Source: Bacteroidales bacterium
GTDB lineage: Bacteria > Bacteroidota > Bacteroidia > Bacteroidales > Bacteroidaceae
Length of the DNA stretch: 32,553 bases
Reading direction: 5' to 3'
Assembly (NCBI GenBank): GCA_030523615.1
Contig: JAUNIC010000014.1
Span: 1 to 32,553, forward strand
Shown here: one piece after another, positions 25,455 to 32,553 of the stretch
Position numbering within the stretch: position 1 is the first letter of the stretch
Layout: the number at the start of each line of letters is the position of its first letter
Notes under the pieces: model-generated
Told to the model about the DNA's origin: nothing
The model's input: only the letters and a program-made list of their open reading frames with translations
Database searches by the model: none
Made by a program: the position numbers and the translations under genes

Positions 25455-26207
25455 ATGAAACGCTTATTTATTATGCTAACAGCCATATCCATGATGACAA
25501 GCTGCGGCAGTTATCATAGCTATACTGATACTATTCAACTCAACGGACAGAGCATCTTCTATGCTGCAGAAGGTAGAGGTAAGCCCGTCATCCTCATCCA
25601 CGGCAACGGTGGTAGCCACTGCGACTTGGAGACCATGCAGCGCCAATTAGCTTCGGCAGGATATTGCGTCTATGCTCTTGATTCGCGTGGACAAGGTGCA
25701 AATGCTCCACTCGCGGAGTATCACTACAAGGATATGGCGGAGGATGTCCTGGCATTCATCAAAGCCAAAGGTCTGAAGCGTCCTGCGGTGTACGGATGGA
25801 GCGACGGCGGCATCATCGCCCTCGAACTCGAAAGCATGCACCCTGGCACTTGCGGACTCATTGCTACCAGCGGCGCTAACGCAACGGCCGACAATGCCAT
25901 TTCGGCGCAGACGGAGCTCGACATCTTTGGCCCGCCCGAAAATCTGCCTAACCTGGCTCCGCTGACACGTATGATGAAACTTGAGCCCAACATGACGAAG
26001 GAGGATCTCCAGCGCATCAAAGTGCCAGTGATGGTCTGTGCTGGTGAAAATGACCTCATCCTTCCCGAGCACACCCGCTACATCGCAGAGACATTACCCT
26101 GCGGCGAGATGAAGATCATCCCCGGCCACGATCATGGTTCCTACATCTGGCACAATCCGATGATGGGCATCATCTTCCTTGAATTCCTCAAGCGTTTTGA
26201 GTACTAA
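25455..26207 (+). CDS. Lipoprotein alpha/beta hydrolase
   Basis: A 250-residue hydrolase with a lipoprotein signal: basic MKR, hydrophobic core and the lipobox TSC with Cys17. The core carries VILIHGNGG (oxyanion strand), the nucleophile elbow GWSDGG with Ser116, the acid Asp200 in AGENDLI and the His in GHDHGSY (225 or 227), so the triad looks complete. It probably acts as an envelope esterase or peptidase-like hydrolase; the substrate cannot be read from sequence. The ATG at 25455 starts the signal peptide, and 12 upstream open codons are rejected. It heads a plus-strand gene row and diverges from the GH9 gene. Confidence 0.88.
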   Translation: MKRLFIMLTAISMMTSCGSYHSYTDTIQLNGQSIFYAAEGRGKPVILIHGNGGSHCDLETMQRQLASAGYCVYALDSRGQGANAPLAEYHYKDMAEDVLAFIKAKGLKRPAVYGWSDGGIIALELESMHPGTCGLIATSGANATADNAISAQTELDIFGPPENLPNLAPLTRMMKLEPNMTKEDLQRIKVPVMVCAGENDLILPEHTRYIAETLPCGEMKIIPGHDHGSYIWHNPMMGIIFLEFLKRFEY

Positions 26208-26257
26208 TCCCTCTTCCCTCAACGAGCCCTCTTCCCTCTTACATTTTACCTTACAAA

Positions 26258-27289
26258 ATGATTCATTTCGACTGTGACTATATGGCTGGCGCACATCCTG
26301 AAGTGCTCAAAGCCATCGTTGACAACAACAATACTCAAACCTCTGGCTATGGCGAAGATGACTTCTGCCGTAATGCCAAATGCCTCATCCGCAAAGCTTG
26401 CGGACTTACCGACGAGGCCGCCGTACACTTCATGGTGGGTGGTACGCAAACCAATGCCACCGTGCTCGACGGACTCCTCGGCCGTACGGAAGGAGTGATT
26501 GCTGCCGAGACTGCACACATTAACGTGCACGAATCTGGTGCTATTGAACTGACAGGGCACAAAGTGATCGCGCTGCCTCAGCACAATGGTAAACTTCACG
26601 CTGACGACGTACGGACGTATCTGCACGACTTTTATGCAGATGAAACTTGGCCCCACATGGTGGCTCCCGGAGCGGTGTACATCTCGTTCCCCACAGAACT
26701 CGGCACCATTTATACGCTTGAGGAACTCACGGCGCTCTCCGACGTGTGCCACGAATACCACATTCCTCTGTATGTCGACGGCGCTCGATTAGGCTTCGGT
26801 TTGGCCGCTTCGAACGATGTCACGCTTCGCGATGTGGCGCGTCTTGCTGATGTGTTCTACATCGGCGGAACGAAGATGGGAGCTCTCTTCGGAGAGGCTG
26901 TGGTTTGTGCTGACGCTCAACTGCTTCCTCGATTCTTCACGCTGATGAAAGCCCACGGCAGCGTATTGGCCAAGGGACGTCTGCTGGGCATGCAGTTTGG
27001 AGCATTCTTCACCAACGATCTGTATTTGCGCATCGGCCGCCATGGCGTAGCACTCGCTCAGAGGTTGCGCAAGGCTTTCGAGGAGGCTGGCTACGCTCCT
27101 TTCATTGATTCGCCTACGAATCAGCAATTCTTCCTTTTGCCCAACGCTCTCATTGACCGCCTTATGGAGGTCGCAACATTCGAATACTGGGGGCCTCGCG
27201 GCGCCGAGCAGTCGAAAGTGCGTTTTGTGACGTCGTGGGAGACCACCGAGGCCGACATCGAGGCTCTCGAAGGCGTCATCAAGGCATAG
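26258..27289 (+). CDS. ltaE: Low-specificity threonine aldolase (PLP enzyme)
   Basis: A 343-residue fold-type I pyridoxal-phosphate enzyme of the beta-eliminating lyase/threonine aldolase family, which splits threonine or allo-threonine to glycine and acetaldehyde. The N-terminus MIHFDCDYMAGAHPEVL, the FMVGGTQTN loop, His88 (ETAHINVHE), the cofactor-binding Asp174 (YVDGARL) and the Schiff-base Lys206 (GGTKMGAL) all match. It has no signal peptide and is cytoplasmic. It lies 50 bases after the lipoprotein hydrolase and 38 before proC; the gap upstream holds only a short CCCTCTTCCCTC direct repeat. Stereospecificity cannot be inferred, and the symbol is by family. Confidence 0.9.
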   Translation: MIHFDCDYMAGAHPEVLKAIVDNNNTQTSGYGEDDFCRNAKCLIRKACGLTDEAAVHFMVGGTQTNATVLDGLLGRTEGVIAAETAHINVHESGAIELTGHKVIALPQHNGKLHADDVRTYLHDFYADETWPHMVAPGAVYISFPTELGTIYTLEELTALSDVCHEYHIPLYVDGARLGFGLAASNDVTLRDVARLADVFYIGGTKMGALFGEAVVCADAQLLPRFFTLMKAHGSVLAKGRLLGMQFGAFFTNDLYLRIGRHGVALAQRLRKAFEEAGYAPFIDSPTNQQFFLLPNALIDRLMEVATFEYWGPRGAEQSKVRFVTSWETTEADIEALEGVIKA

Positions 27290-27327
27290 CTGCATCATTC
27301 GAGATCTATATACACACCACAGAAAAC

Positions 27328-28194
27328 ATGACAACGAAGAACGATATGCGTGTGGCCGTCATCGGCTGCGGAAATATGGGAGGCGCTCTCCTCAAAGGTT
27401 GGGCAAGAGCCAACGCAAGCGAGACTCTCTCCTCCACTCAGTCGCCTCTTACCTCCTCGCTTCCGCCCCTCGCCTTAACCGCTACTGCTCGCACCCAGCG
27501 CACACTTGATGCGTTTCATGCAGCGTGTCCGGCGGTACGCACGACACTTTCCAATGCAGAGGCCGTGAGCGACGCTGACGTTGTAGTACTCGCCGTGAAA
27601 CCTTGGTTCATAGCAGAAGTCATCGACGAAATACGTGATACGCTTGCAGCTTCAGAAAGACGTCCGGTGCTCGTGAGCGTAGCCGCTAACATTACCTCTG
27701 CCGACCTGCAGGCGTTGTTAGGACTTGACTTGCCGTGCGTTTACGTGATGCCGAACATCGCCGCAGAATTCGGTGCCAGCATGACGTTTGTAGAAGGGGC
27801 TATGTCAGCCGACTCCACTGCAGCACGCCAAAAGGAAGCCGTAGCCGTGACGGAGGCGCTCTTCAGTCTTGTGGGCAGCGTGCAGGTTGTTCCTTCACGC
27901 CTGATGGCCCCTGGCATGATGATGGCAGGCTGCGGCATTGCCTATGTGATGCGATATCTCCGCGCCATGATGGAGGGTGGAGTAGAGATGGGGTTCTATC
28001 CCGCCGACGCTCGTAAAATCGCATTGCAGACGATGGAAGGAGCCGTACGACTGCTCGAAGAGACGGGTTTGCATCCCGAAGTGGCCATCGATAAGGTGAC
28101 AACTCCCGGCGGTATAACTATCCGCGGCCTCAATGAACTCGACCACGCAGCCTTCAACAGCGCAGTCATCCGAAGTCTCAAAGCGGGACTGTAA
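27328..28194 (+). CDS. proC: Pyrroline-5-carboxylate reductase
   Basis: A 288-residue NAD(P)H-dependent enzyme that performs the last step of proline synthesis. The Rossmann signature VAVIGCGNMGGALLKG is at residues 9-24, the VLAVKPW block follows the nucleotide site, and the C-terminal signature TTPGGITIRGLNELD closes the catalytic dimer domain. A Ser/Thr/Leu/Pro-rich stretch at about 30-52 makes the link between the first helix and the next strand longer than usual. The ATG at 27328 is preferred; an alternative ATG at 27346 (MRVAVIG) would also give a normal protein. Neither proA nor proB is in the window. Confidence 0.94.
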   Translation: MTTKNDMRVAVIGCGNMGGALLKGWARANASETLSSTQSPLTSSLPPLALTATARTQRTLDAFHAACPAVRTTLSNAEAVSDADVVVLAVKPWFIAEVIDEIRDTLAASERRPVLVSVAANITSADLQALLGLDLPCVYVMPNIAAEFGASMTFVEGAMSADSTAARQKEAVAVTEALFSLVGSVQVVPSRLMAPGMMMAGCGIAYVMRYLRAMMEGGVEMGFYPADARKIALQTMEGAVRLLEETGLHPEVAIDKVTTPGGITIRGLNELDHAAFNSAVIRSLKAGL

Positions 28195-28323
28195 AAGAAT
28201 CTTGGAAAGTCGTGGTTTATAGATTGTTAAACTAATACGTCGGGTCCTTGTACGTCCTCGTGTACATAATCGAATAGCCATAAGACTTCCCACAGCGCCA
28301 TAAATCCATAAAATTGAATAAAC

Positions 28324-29031
28324 ATGAAACGCCACATTCTTAGCTTCACACTTTTAGTTATGTCTATGACTTCCATAAATACCTACGCCCAGAAGCACGA
28401 CTTTGCGAATTGGGAGCGCTACGCTAAAGCCAACATCGAACTCGGCGCACCTGCAGCAGACGAACGACGCGTGGTGCTCATGGGCAACAGCATCACCGAC
28501 GGATGGCCCAAGGCACGTCCGCAATTCTTTACCGACAACCATCTCATCGGACGCGGCATCAGTGGTCAAACGAGTTATCAGTTCCTGCTTCGTTTCCGTG
28601 AGGACGTCGTTAACCTCCAGCCGAAGGTCGTAGTCATTAATTATGGCACGAACGATATTGCAGAAAACACTGGCGCCTATAACGAAGACCTCACTTTTGG
28701 CAATGTCTGCTGCATGGTTGATATCGCCCGCGCTAACGGCATTAAGGTCATCCTTGCCAGCTGTTTGCCCGCTGCAGGCTTTGGGTGGAATCCTAACATC
28801 ACGGACGCTATGCCTAAGGTGCGTAGCCTCAACGCCAGAGTGAAGAACTATGCAGAAGCTCAAGGCATTCCGTACGTCGACTATTTCAGCGCTATGGTAA
28901 CGGCCGACGGCGCTGCTCTGCGCTCCGATTATGCTCTCGACAATCCTGCCATCCATCCCAACGAGACAGGCTATAAAGTCATGGAAACGCTCCTGCTGCC
29001 CGTCATTGAGCAAGTAAGAAGCGAGGAATAA
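28324..29031 (+). CDS. Secreted SGNH/GDSL esterase
   Basis: A 235-residue exported hydrolase. The signal peptide is residues 1-22 (cleavage near TYA-Q). SGNH blocks: GNSITDGW with nucleophile Ser56, GISGQTS with the oxyanion Gly, YGTNDI with Asn110 and IHPNETGY with His211. The Asp normally three residues before that His (D-x-x-H) is replaced by Pro, so the enzyme may work as a Ser-His dyad or use Asp206. A role as a carbohydrate deacetylase would fit the nearby GH9 and GH20 enzymes, but is inference. A 129-base non-coding stretch precedes it, with no clear promoter. Confidence 0.87.
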   Translation: MKRHILSFTLLVMSMTSINTYAQKHDFANWERYAKANIELGAPAADERRVVLMGNSITDGWPKARPQFFTDNHLIGRGISGQTSYQFLLRFREDVVNLQPKVVVINYGTNDIAENTGAYNEDLTFGNVCCMVDIARANGIKVILASCLPAAGFGWNPNITDAMPKVRSLNARVKNYAEAQGIPYVDYFSAMVTADGAALRSDYALDNPAIHPNETGYKVMETLLLPVIEQVRSEE

Positions 29032-29043
29032 CATAAAGCGAAG

Positions 29044-29472
29044 ATGGCTTACATCACTCTACACCGCAAACAACGCACGAAGTTGGCGCTGCCTTATTGG
29101 GTATTCGTCAACGGTCAGGCTGTGGGCATTATGCGTACGCCGGAGGTGAGCATTATGCTCCCTGAAGGCACGTTCGACATTGCCGTACGTCTTGTCTTTG
29201 GCTTCGGAAAGTGGACCTTCGGCATTGGCGGCGAACGTACGATAACAACATCTGCCACTCCGATGCACATCAGCATCAGCGACAAAGAGCGCTGGTGGAA
29301 CTTCCTCTTCGACCTCGACCTTGTGGTGTGGCTCGTGGGTTGCTTCATCGATTTCCCGCAGCCGTGGGATGTGGTGTATCACGTTCTCTCTGAAGGTTTC
29401 TTCGCCATCTGGCTTCTGCGCATCTTCATCCGTCGTCGACGCTACTTCATCCTCACCGAAACTGCGAAATAG
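29044..29472 (+). CDS. Small membrane protein of unknown function
   Basis: A 142-residue protein that I do not recognise. Residues 1-80 look like a small beta domain ([36 protein letters not shown]), reminiscent of PEGA-like modules. Two hydrophobic segments follow at about 88-105 and 116-132, and then a basic cluster (IRRRRY) that suggests the C-terminus is cytoplasmic. It starts 12 bases after the SGNH esterase stop and ends 26 bases before the HD-MsrA fusion, so it is probably part of the same transcript. No catalytic residues are evident. Confidence 0.75.
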   Translation: MAYITLHRKQRTKLALPYWVFVNGQAVGIMRTPEVSIMLPEGTFDIAVRLVFGFGKWTFGIGGERTITTSATPMHISISDKERWWNFLFDLDLVVWLVGCFIDFPQPWDVVYHVLSEGFFAIWLLRIFIRRRRYFILTETAK

Positions 29473-29498
29473 TTCTTGAACTTCTAAAAATACAACCA

Positions 29499-30431
29499 AT
29501 GAATGCCATAGACTTAGCTTTGCAAATTGCCACGAAGGCGCACGCTGGACAAACCGACAAGAACGGAGCTCCCGTCATCCTTCATCCCCTCACCGTGGGA
29601 CTTATGGGACACACTGACGAAGAGCGCATAGCAGGATTCCTGCACGACGTAGTAGAGGACACGGAGTACACCTTTCATGACCTGCTCGATGCTGGTATCC
29701 CCGTAGGAGTGGTCAACGCGCTGAAACTGCTGACGCACGACAAGTCCACGCCTTATCTTGACTATGTGCAGCACATCATCGACAGTGGTAATCCCATAGC
29801 CTTACAGGTGAAATACAACGATTTGCAGCACAACTTCGTCCGCGGCAAAGAGTTTCCGCATCTACAGGCAAAACACGGACCTGCGCTCGAACTGGTGAAG
29901 GCAGCTATCGATAACTGTTCGAAAGTGGAACTCTACCAAGCTACTGCCGACTGCGCCACTGCCATCTTTGCTGGAGGCTGTTTCTGGGGTATGCAACATG
30001 CTTTTGCTAAGGTCAAAGGTGTGCGCCGAACGCTCGCTGGCTACACCGGCGGTGAAGAAGAACGTCCCGGCTATGCCGACGTACGCAATCACGCGACGCA
30101 CCATGTGGAAGCGATTATCGTAGAATACAACGCCGAAGAAGTGAGTTACACAGACTTGTGCAAACTCTTCTTCGAACTCCACGATCCCGCACAAACGGAT
30201 GGTGTAGGGCCCGACATCGGTCCGCAGTACCGCAGCTGTATCTTCTACGCCGACGAACAGCAGCGTCGCGAGGCGGAGGGAGTCATCGACATCTTGCGCG
30301 ATAAAGGTTACGAAGTCAACACGCTGCTTCTGCCCGCTTGCAACTTCTGGATTGCCGAGGAGTACCACCAGCGATATTACGAAAAAACGGGCGGCGAACC
30401 TTATTGCCACATCCGCACAAGAAAGTTCTAA
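29499..30431 (+). CDS. msrA: HD hydrolase (SpoT/Mesh1-like) fused to methionine sulfoxide reductase A
   Basis: One 310-residue frame with two full domains. Residues 1 to about 140 match the RelA/SpoT-type HD hydrolase: [10 protein letters not shown], His29 (ILHP), His49-Asp50, Glu53-Asp54 (FLHDVVEDT) and Asp108/Asn112 (YNDLQHN). All metal and catalytic positions known from SpoT and Mesh1 are kept, so (p)ppGpp or a related nucleotide is a plausible substrate. Residues about 150-310 are MsrA, with nucleophile Cys161 in GGCFWG, GYTGG, and Cys residues in LPACNFW and PYCHIR that could recycle it. There is no signal peptide, so the protein is cytoplasmic. The join carries no stop or low-complexity linker. 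The symbol refers to the reductase half only. Confidence 0.9.
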   Translation: MNAIDLALQIATKAHAGQTDKNGAPVILHPLTVGLMGHTDEERIAGFLHDVVEDTEYTFHDLLDAGIPVGVVNALKLLTHDKSTPYLDYVQHIIDSGNPIALQVKYNDLQHNFVRGKEFPHLQAKHGPALELVKAAIDNCSKVELYQATADCATAIFAGGCFWGMQHAFAKVKGVRRTLAGYTGGEEERPGYADVRNHATHHVEAIIVEYNAEEVSYTDLCKLFFELHDPAQTDGVGPDIGPQYRSCIFYADEQQRREAEGVIDILRDKGYEVNTLLLPACNFWIAEEYHQRYYEKTGGEPYCHIRTRKF

Positions 30432-30520
30432 GCATCATCTTCGGCAGAGCCTTCTACATCATCAACAAAGAAGTTCAAATCGCTCTGTAGAAATACTCCA
30501 TCTTATAATACTATGCACTT

Positions 30521-31351
30521 ATGAGACACATTCTCAGTCTTTTACTTACAGTCGTTGTTGCCACAATCCTGGCAGCATGCACAAATACAAAACCTCAAGA
30601 AACCATGAACGACAAGAAAATCCTTGTGCTCTACTATTCGCAGACGCACGCTACCGAACAGATGGCGCAATACATTCAGCAGCAACTCAACGCTGACATT
30701 GCTTCCATCGAACTCACCGACCCTTACGATCCCGACTACGACAGCACCATCGCACGCGGCAAGCGCGAACTCGACAACAAAGAGTGGCCCGAACTCAAGC
30801 CTCTCAATGTCAAGGTGGACGATTACGACATTGTGTTCCTCGGCTTCCCCGTTTGGTTCGGAACTTACGCCAATCCTATCGCTTCGCTCCTCGAGCAAGT
30901 TGACTTCAACGGCAAGCAGGTTGTACCCATTGCTACTTTCGGTAGCGGCGGTCTCCGTTCCAGCATCGCGCACCTCAAGGAAGTGGCTCCCAAAGCCGAA
31001 ATCCTCGGTTCCATCGGTTGCCGTCGCGCCCTTATGGATCAACTTATGACCGATGAGGTGGATCGTGTACTCGTCAATCTTGGTCTCATCGACGGAAAGG
31101 CTGAAGAACCGCTTCCTTACAGCGAGCAGAAAGCCGTTACTGCAGCCGACAAGGAAATCTTTGTAAAAGCCGTCGGCGACTATCCCATGCTGAAGGCTCG
31201 CCCTCTCACCTGTGGTACTCGCGAAGTGAAGAAGGGTACGGAGTATTTCTTCGTGGCCGAAAACTCCTTCGGCGGCCAGACGTCCAACGTGGAAATTTAC
31301 GTCACCGCTCCCAAGAATGCCGATCCTTATTTTACGCTCGTAGAGCATTGA
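30521..31351 (+). CDS. Flavodoxin-like lipoprotein
   Basis: A 276-residue protein with a lipoprotein signal (lipobox LAAC, Cys20) and a flavodoxin domain from about residue 33. ILVLYYSQTHATEQMA carries the FMN phosphate loop, and FLGFPVWFGTYANP and ATFGSGGLRSS are the isoalloxazine-contacting loops. About 60 C-terminal residues (TCGTREVKKGTEYFFVAEN onward) form an extra beta-rich part. It is expected to bind FMN and transfer electrons, outside the inner membrane if the signal is used. An in-frame ATG at 30605 (MNDKKILVLYYS) would yield a soluble cytoplasmic form. It is the last gene of the row, before the hairpin at 31487. Confidence 0.87.
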   Translation: MRHILSLLLTVVVATILAACTNTKPQETMNDKKILVLYYSQTHATEQMAQYIQQQLNADIASIELTDPYDPDYDSTIARGKRELDNKEWPELKPLNVKVDDYDIVFLGFPVWFGTYANPIASLLEQVDFNGKQVVPIATFGSGGLRSSIAHLKEVAPKAEILGSIGCRRALMDQLMTDEVDRVLVNLGLIDGKAEEPLPYSEQKAVTAADKEIFVKAVGDYPMLKARPLTCGTREVKKGTEYFFVAENSFGGQTSNVEIYVTAPKNADPYFTLVEH

Positions 31352-31486
31352 TCGTGTTCTGTCAAAACGAATCTTTTACGAACAGGATTTACAAAATTGT
31401 GTAGTAATCCGTTGGGATGTTTCTCGGCGTCTCGGGAGAGCGTTGCTGATGCCTTGCGGTAAAAAATCACGATTTCATCGAAAAAA

Positions 31487-31534
31487 GAACTGTCTCAAAG
31501 GTAATTCAAAATATCTTTGAGACAGTTCGTTTTA
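31487..31534 (+). terminator. Terminator hairpin downstream of the flavodoxin gene
   Basis: A perfect 14-bp stem (GAACTGTCTCAAAG at 31487-31500 with CTTTGAGACAGTTC at 31515-31528) is followed by GTTTTACTT. It lies 135 bases after the stop codon. Confidence 0.6.
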
Positions 31535-31552
31535 CTTCAAAGATATTTTTGA
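31506..31552. repeat. Second inverted repeat overlapping the terminator
   Basis: TCAAAATATCTTTGA (31506-31520) pairs with TCAAAGATATTTTTGA (31537-31552) with one bulged base. Its left arm shares 31515-31520 with the right arm of the terminator stem, so the two hairpins exclude each other. Confidence 0.5.
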
Positions 31553-31774
31553 ATATCTCGGAAGTAGATCTTGCGGAAAGCCAAGGCATTTCAAACGTAA
31601 TTTGCCAGGATTCACCAAAAGTTGCGATGAAATCGAACAATATTACGCCGATATGACATCTTCGCTTGGCAAATAGAGTGATCGTGAGTGCCCTCAGAAT
31701 CGTCCGGGTATGCGTTTCTTCATCGAGAACGCACTCTCAGAGGGGGTGATTGAAGAATCTTATTTACAGGGAAT
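31521..31774 (+). pseudogene. Possible coding remnant of unknown origin
   Basis: The 423-base gap between the flavodoxin gene and crcB has no intact gene. One plus-strand frame from 31521 reads protein-like text (PGFTKSCDEIEQYYADM) up to a TAG at 31674-31676, and continues in the same frame with PGMRFFIENALSEGVIEESY before running into the 3' end of crcB on the other strand. It has no good start codon and I do not recognise the family. It may be a decayed gene end or chance. Confidence 0.2.
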
Positions 31775-32146
31775 TCAACTGAACAAGCCTTTGCCCCACC
31801 AGAAGAGCAAGAAACCGAAAGCGAGACTCGCCGCCACATAGAGAGCTGCCTGCCAGGCCATACCTGCTTCGGCTGCTTTGATGGTTTCGCTGGAAAATGT
31901 GGAGAATGTGGTGAATGCTCCGCAGACGCCTACAGTCAGCATGAGCATCAGCGGACGAGGGGCGTTGGAATGGCTCTCGGCAAGGCCCGTGAGGAGGCCG
32001 AGCAACAGGCAACCGAGCAGATTGACGATAAATGTGCCGATAGGCAACGTCAGCACGCGCACGTTGGCGCAAAGCTGAGCCACGCAGTATCGCAGCAGCG
32101 CACCGATGGCGCCGCCCGCCATGACGTAAAGGCAATTTTGGAACAT
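31775..32146 (-). CDS. crcB: Fluoride channel CrcB/Fluc
   Basis: A 123-residue membrane protein with four hydrophobic segments that exports fluoride as a dual-topology dimer in the inner membrane. Family motifs are present in order: GGAIGALLRY near the N-terminus, GTFIVNLLGCLLLG in the second helix, and GVCGAFTTFSTFS, which carries the Phe and polar residues that line the pore. The length is typical for a single Fluc subunit. It lies 26 bases downstream of the MazG-like gene on the same strand, so both are probably on one transcript. I see no fluoride riboswitch in the 26-base gap. Confidence 0.95.
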   Translation of the reverse strand: MFQNCLYVMAGGAIGALLRYCVAQLCANVRVLTLPIGTFIVNLLGCLLLGLLTGLAESHSNAPRPLMLMLTVGVCGAFTTFSTFSSETIKAAEAGMAWQAALYVAASLAFGFLLFWWGKGLFS

Positions 32147-32172
32147 CTCGTTTGTGCGGTTTGTGGGGAGGA

Positions 32173-32511
32173 TTATTGAAGTTTCGGATTGTTGATGTGG
32201 CGCGTAGCGTCGCGCTTTGTCTTTTTCTCAATGTTGCGACGCAGTGCCTCTGTAAGGTCGGTGCCGGTTTGGTTGGCAAGGCAGAGCAGCACCCACAGCA
32301 CGTCGGCCATCTCGTCGGCGGGGTCAGTGGGTTCGCCTGCCTTGAAAGATTGATCGCCGTACTTTCGCGCCATTACGCGAGCAAGTTCGCCCACCTCTTC
32401 GGTAAGCACGGCCATATTCGTCAGCTCACTGAAATAGCGTACGCCGTATGTGTGGATCCATTCGTCGACCAATTGTTGTGCGTCGCGGATTGTGATATCT
32501 TCTTGGTTCAT
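32173..32511 (-). CDS. MazG-like nucleotide pyrophosphohydrolase
   Basis: A 112-residue all-helical enzyme of the MazG/dUTPase superfamily that hydrolyses nucleoside triphosphates to monophosphates and pyrophosphate. The metal-binding pattern is seen as LTEEVGELARVMAR (the ExxE part) and DEMADVLWVLL (the ExxD part), around an intervening loop with KYGDQSF. The short length and C-terminal basic tail (KKTKRDATRH) fit the single-domain family rather than full MazG. The ATG at 32511 gives a normal N-terminus. Its promoter probably lies at or beyond the right edge, since the 42 bases visible upstream show no clear -7 box. The true substrate, for example a damaged nucleotide, is unknown. Confidence 0.88.
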   Translation of the reverse strand: MNQEDITIRDAQQLVDEWIHTYGVRYFSELTNMAVLTEEVGELARVMARKYGDQSFKAGEPTDPADEMADVLWVLLCLANQTGTDLTEALRRNIEKKTKRDATRHINNPKLQ

Positions 32512-32553
32512 AGGGATTTCATTCGATTAGTGTACAAGCCGTTGTGCTGTCTG

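Noticed and set aside
32147..32172. Fluoride riboswitch before crcB
   Set aside because: The gap is 26 bases, too short for the fold, and the 42 bases before the MazG-like gene show no riboswitch core.

Overview
The window looks like chromosomal DNA of a Bacteroidales bacterium, most likely Prevotellaceae. Three things point there. Bacteroidota-type promoters recur (a TAnnTTTG -7 box, often with TTG about 19-21 bases upstream). Start codons lack obvious Shine-Dalgarno sequences and often follow A-rich leaders. The gene content fits as well: type-B ribosomal protein L31, a BspA-like leucine-rich-repeat protein, large coiled-coil lipoproteins, and the order tig-clpP-clpX-recQ. I see no rRNA, tRNA, CRISPR array, intact insertion sequence or prophage. 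Most of the window is ordinary core genome with a secreted glycan-degradation section in the middle.

Layout. 1-5051 (minus): a very large coiled-coil lipoprotein, cut by the left edge, and an outer-membrane-barrel-like protein, separated by an AT-rich region with an inverted repeat. 5377-6540 (minus): rpmE2 with its own promoter and a long leader, then ruvC. 6647-9164 (plus): a probable operon of a small DUF1573 protein, a GDP-mannose-forming guanylyltransferase and mutY, closed by a hairpin shared with the convergent fmt (9286-10260, minus). 10487-13855 (plus): trigger factor, clpP and clpX, the protein-quality-control cluster, with a long hairpin between tig and clpP. 13996-23258 (plus): recQ with its own promoter, glnS, a TPR protein, a BspA-like secreted protein and a secreted GH20 hexosaminidase. 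23259-23407: a REP-like structured segment ending in a near-perfect bidirectional terminator. 23408-25207 (minus): a secreted GH9 glycoside hydrolase. 25455-31351 (plus): a lipoprotein alpha/beta hydrolase, threonine aldolase, proC, an SGNH esterase, a small unknown membrane protein, an HD-hydrolase/MsrA fusion and a flavodoxin-like lipoprotein. 31352-31774: non-coding, with a terminator and possible coding debris. 31775-32511 (minus): the fluoride channel crcB behind a MazG-like pyrophosphohydrolase.

How the parts relate. The replication/repair (ruvC, mutY, recQ), translation (rpmE2, fmt, tig, glnS) and proteolysis (clpP, clpX) genes are housekeeping. GH20, GH9, the SGNH esterase and the lipoprotein hydrolase are all exported and plausibly serve polysaccharide or glycoprotein breakdown, although no SusC/SusD pair is present, so this is not a classic polysaccharide utilisation locus. 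The most unusual item is the single reading frame at 29499-30431. It joins a complete SpoT/Mesh1-type HD hydrolase to methionine sulfoxide reductase A and could link alarmone turnover to oxidative repair. The large lipoprotein with repeated Cys-x-Cys elements and the overlapping hairpins at 31487-31552 also deserve a second look.
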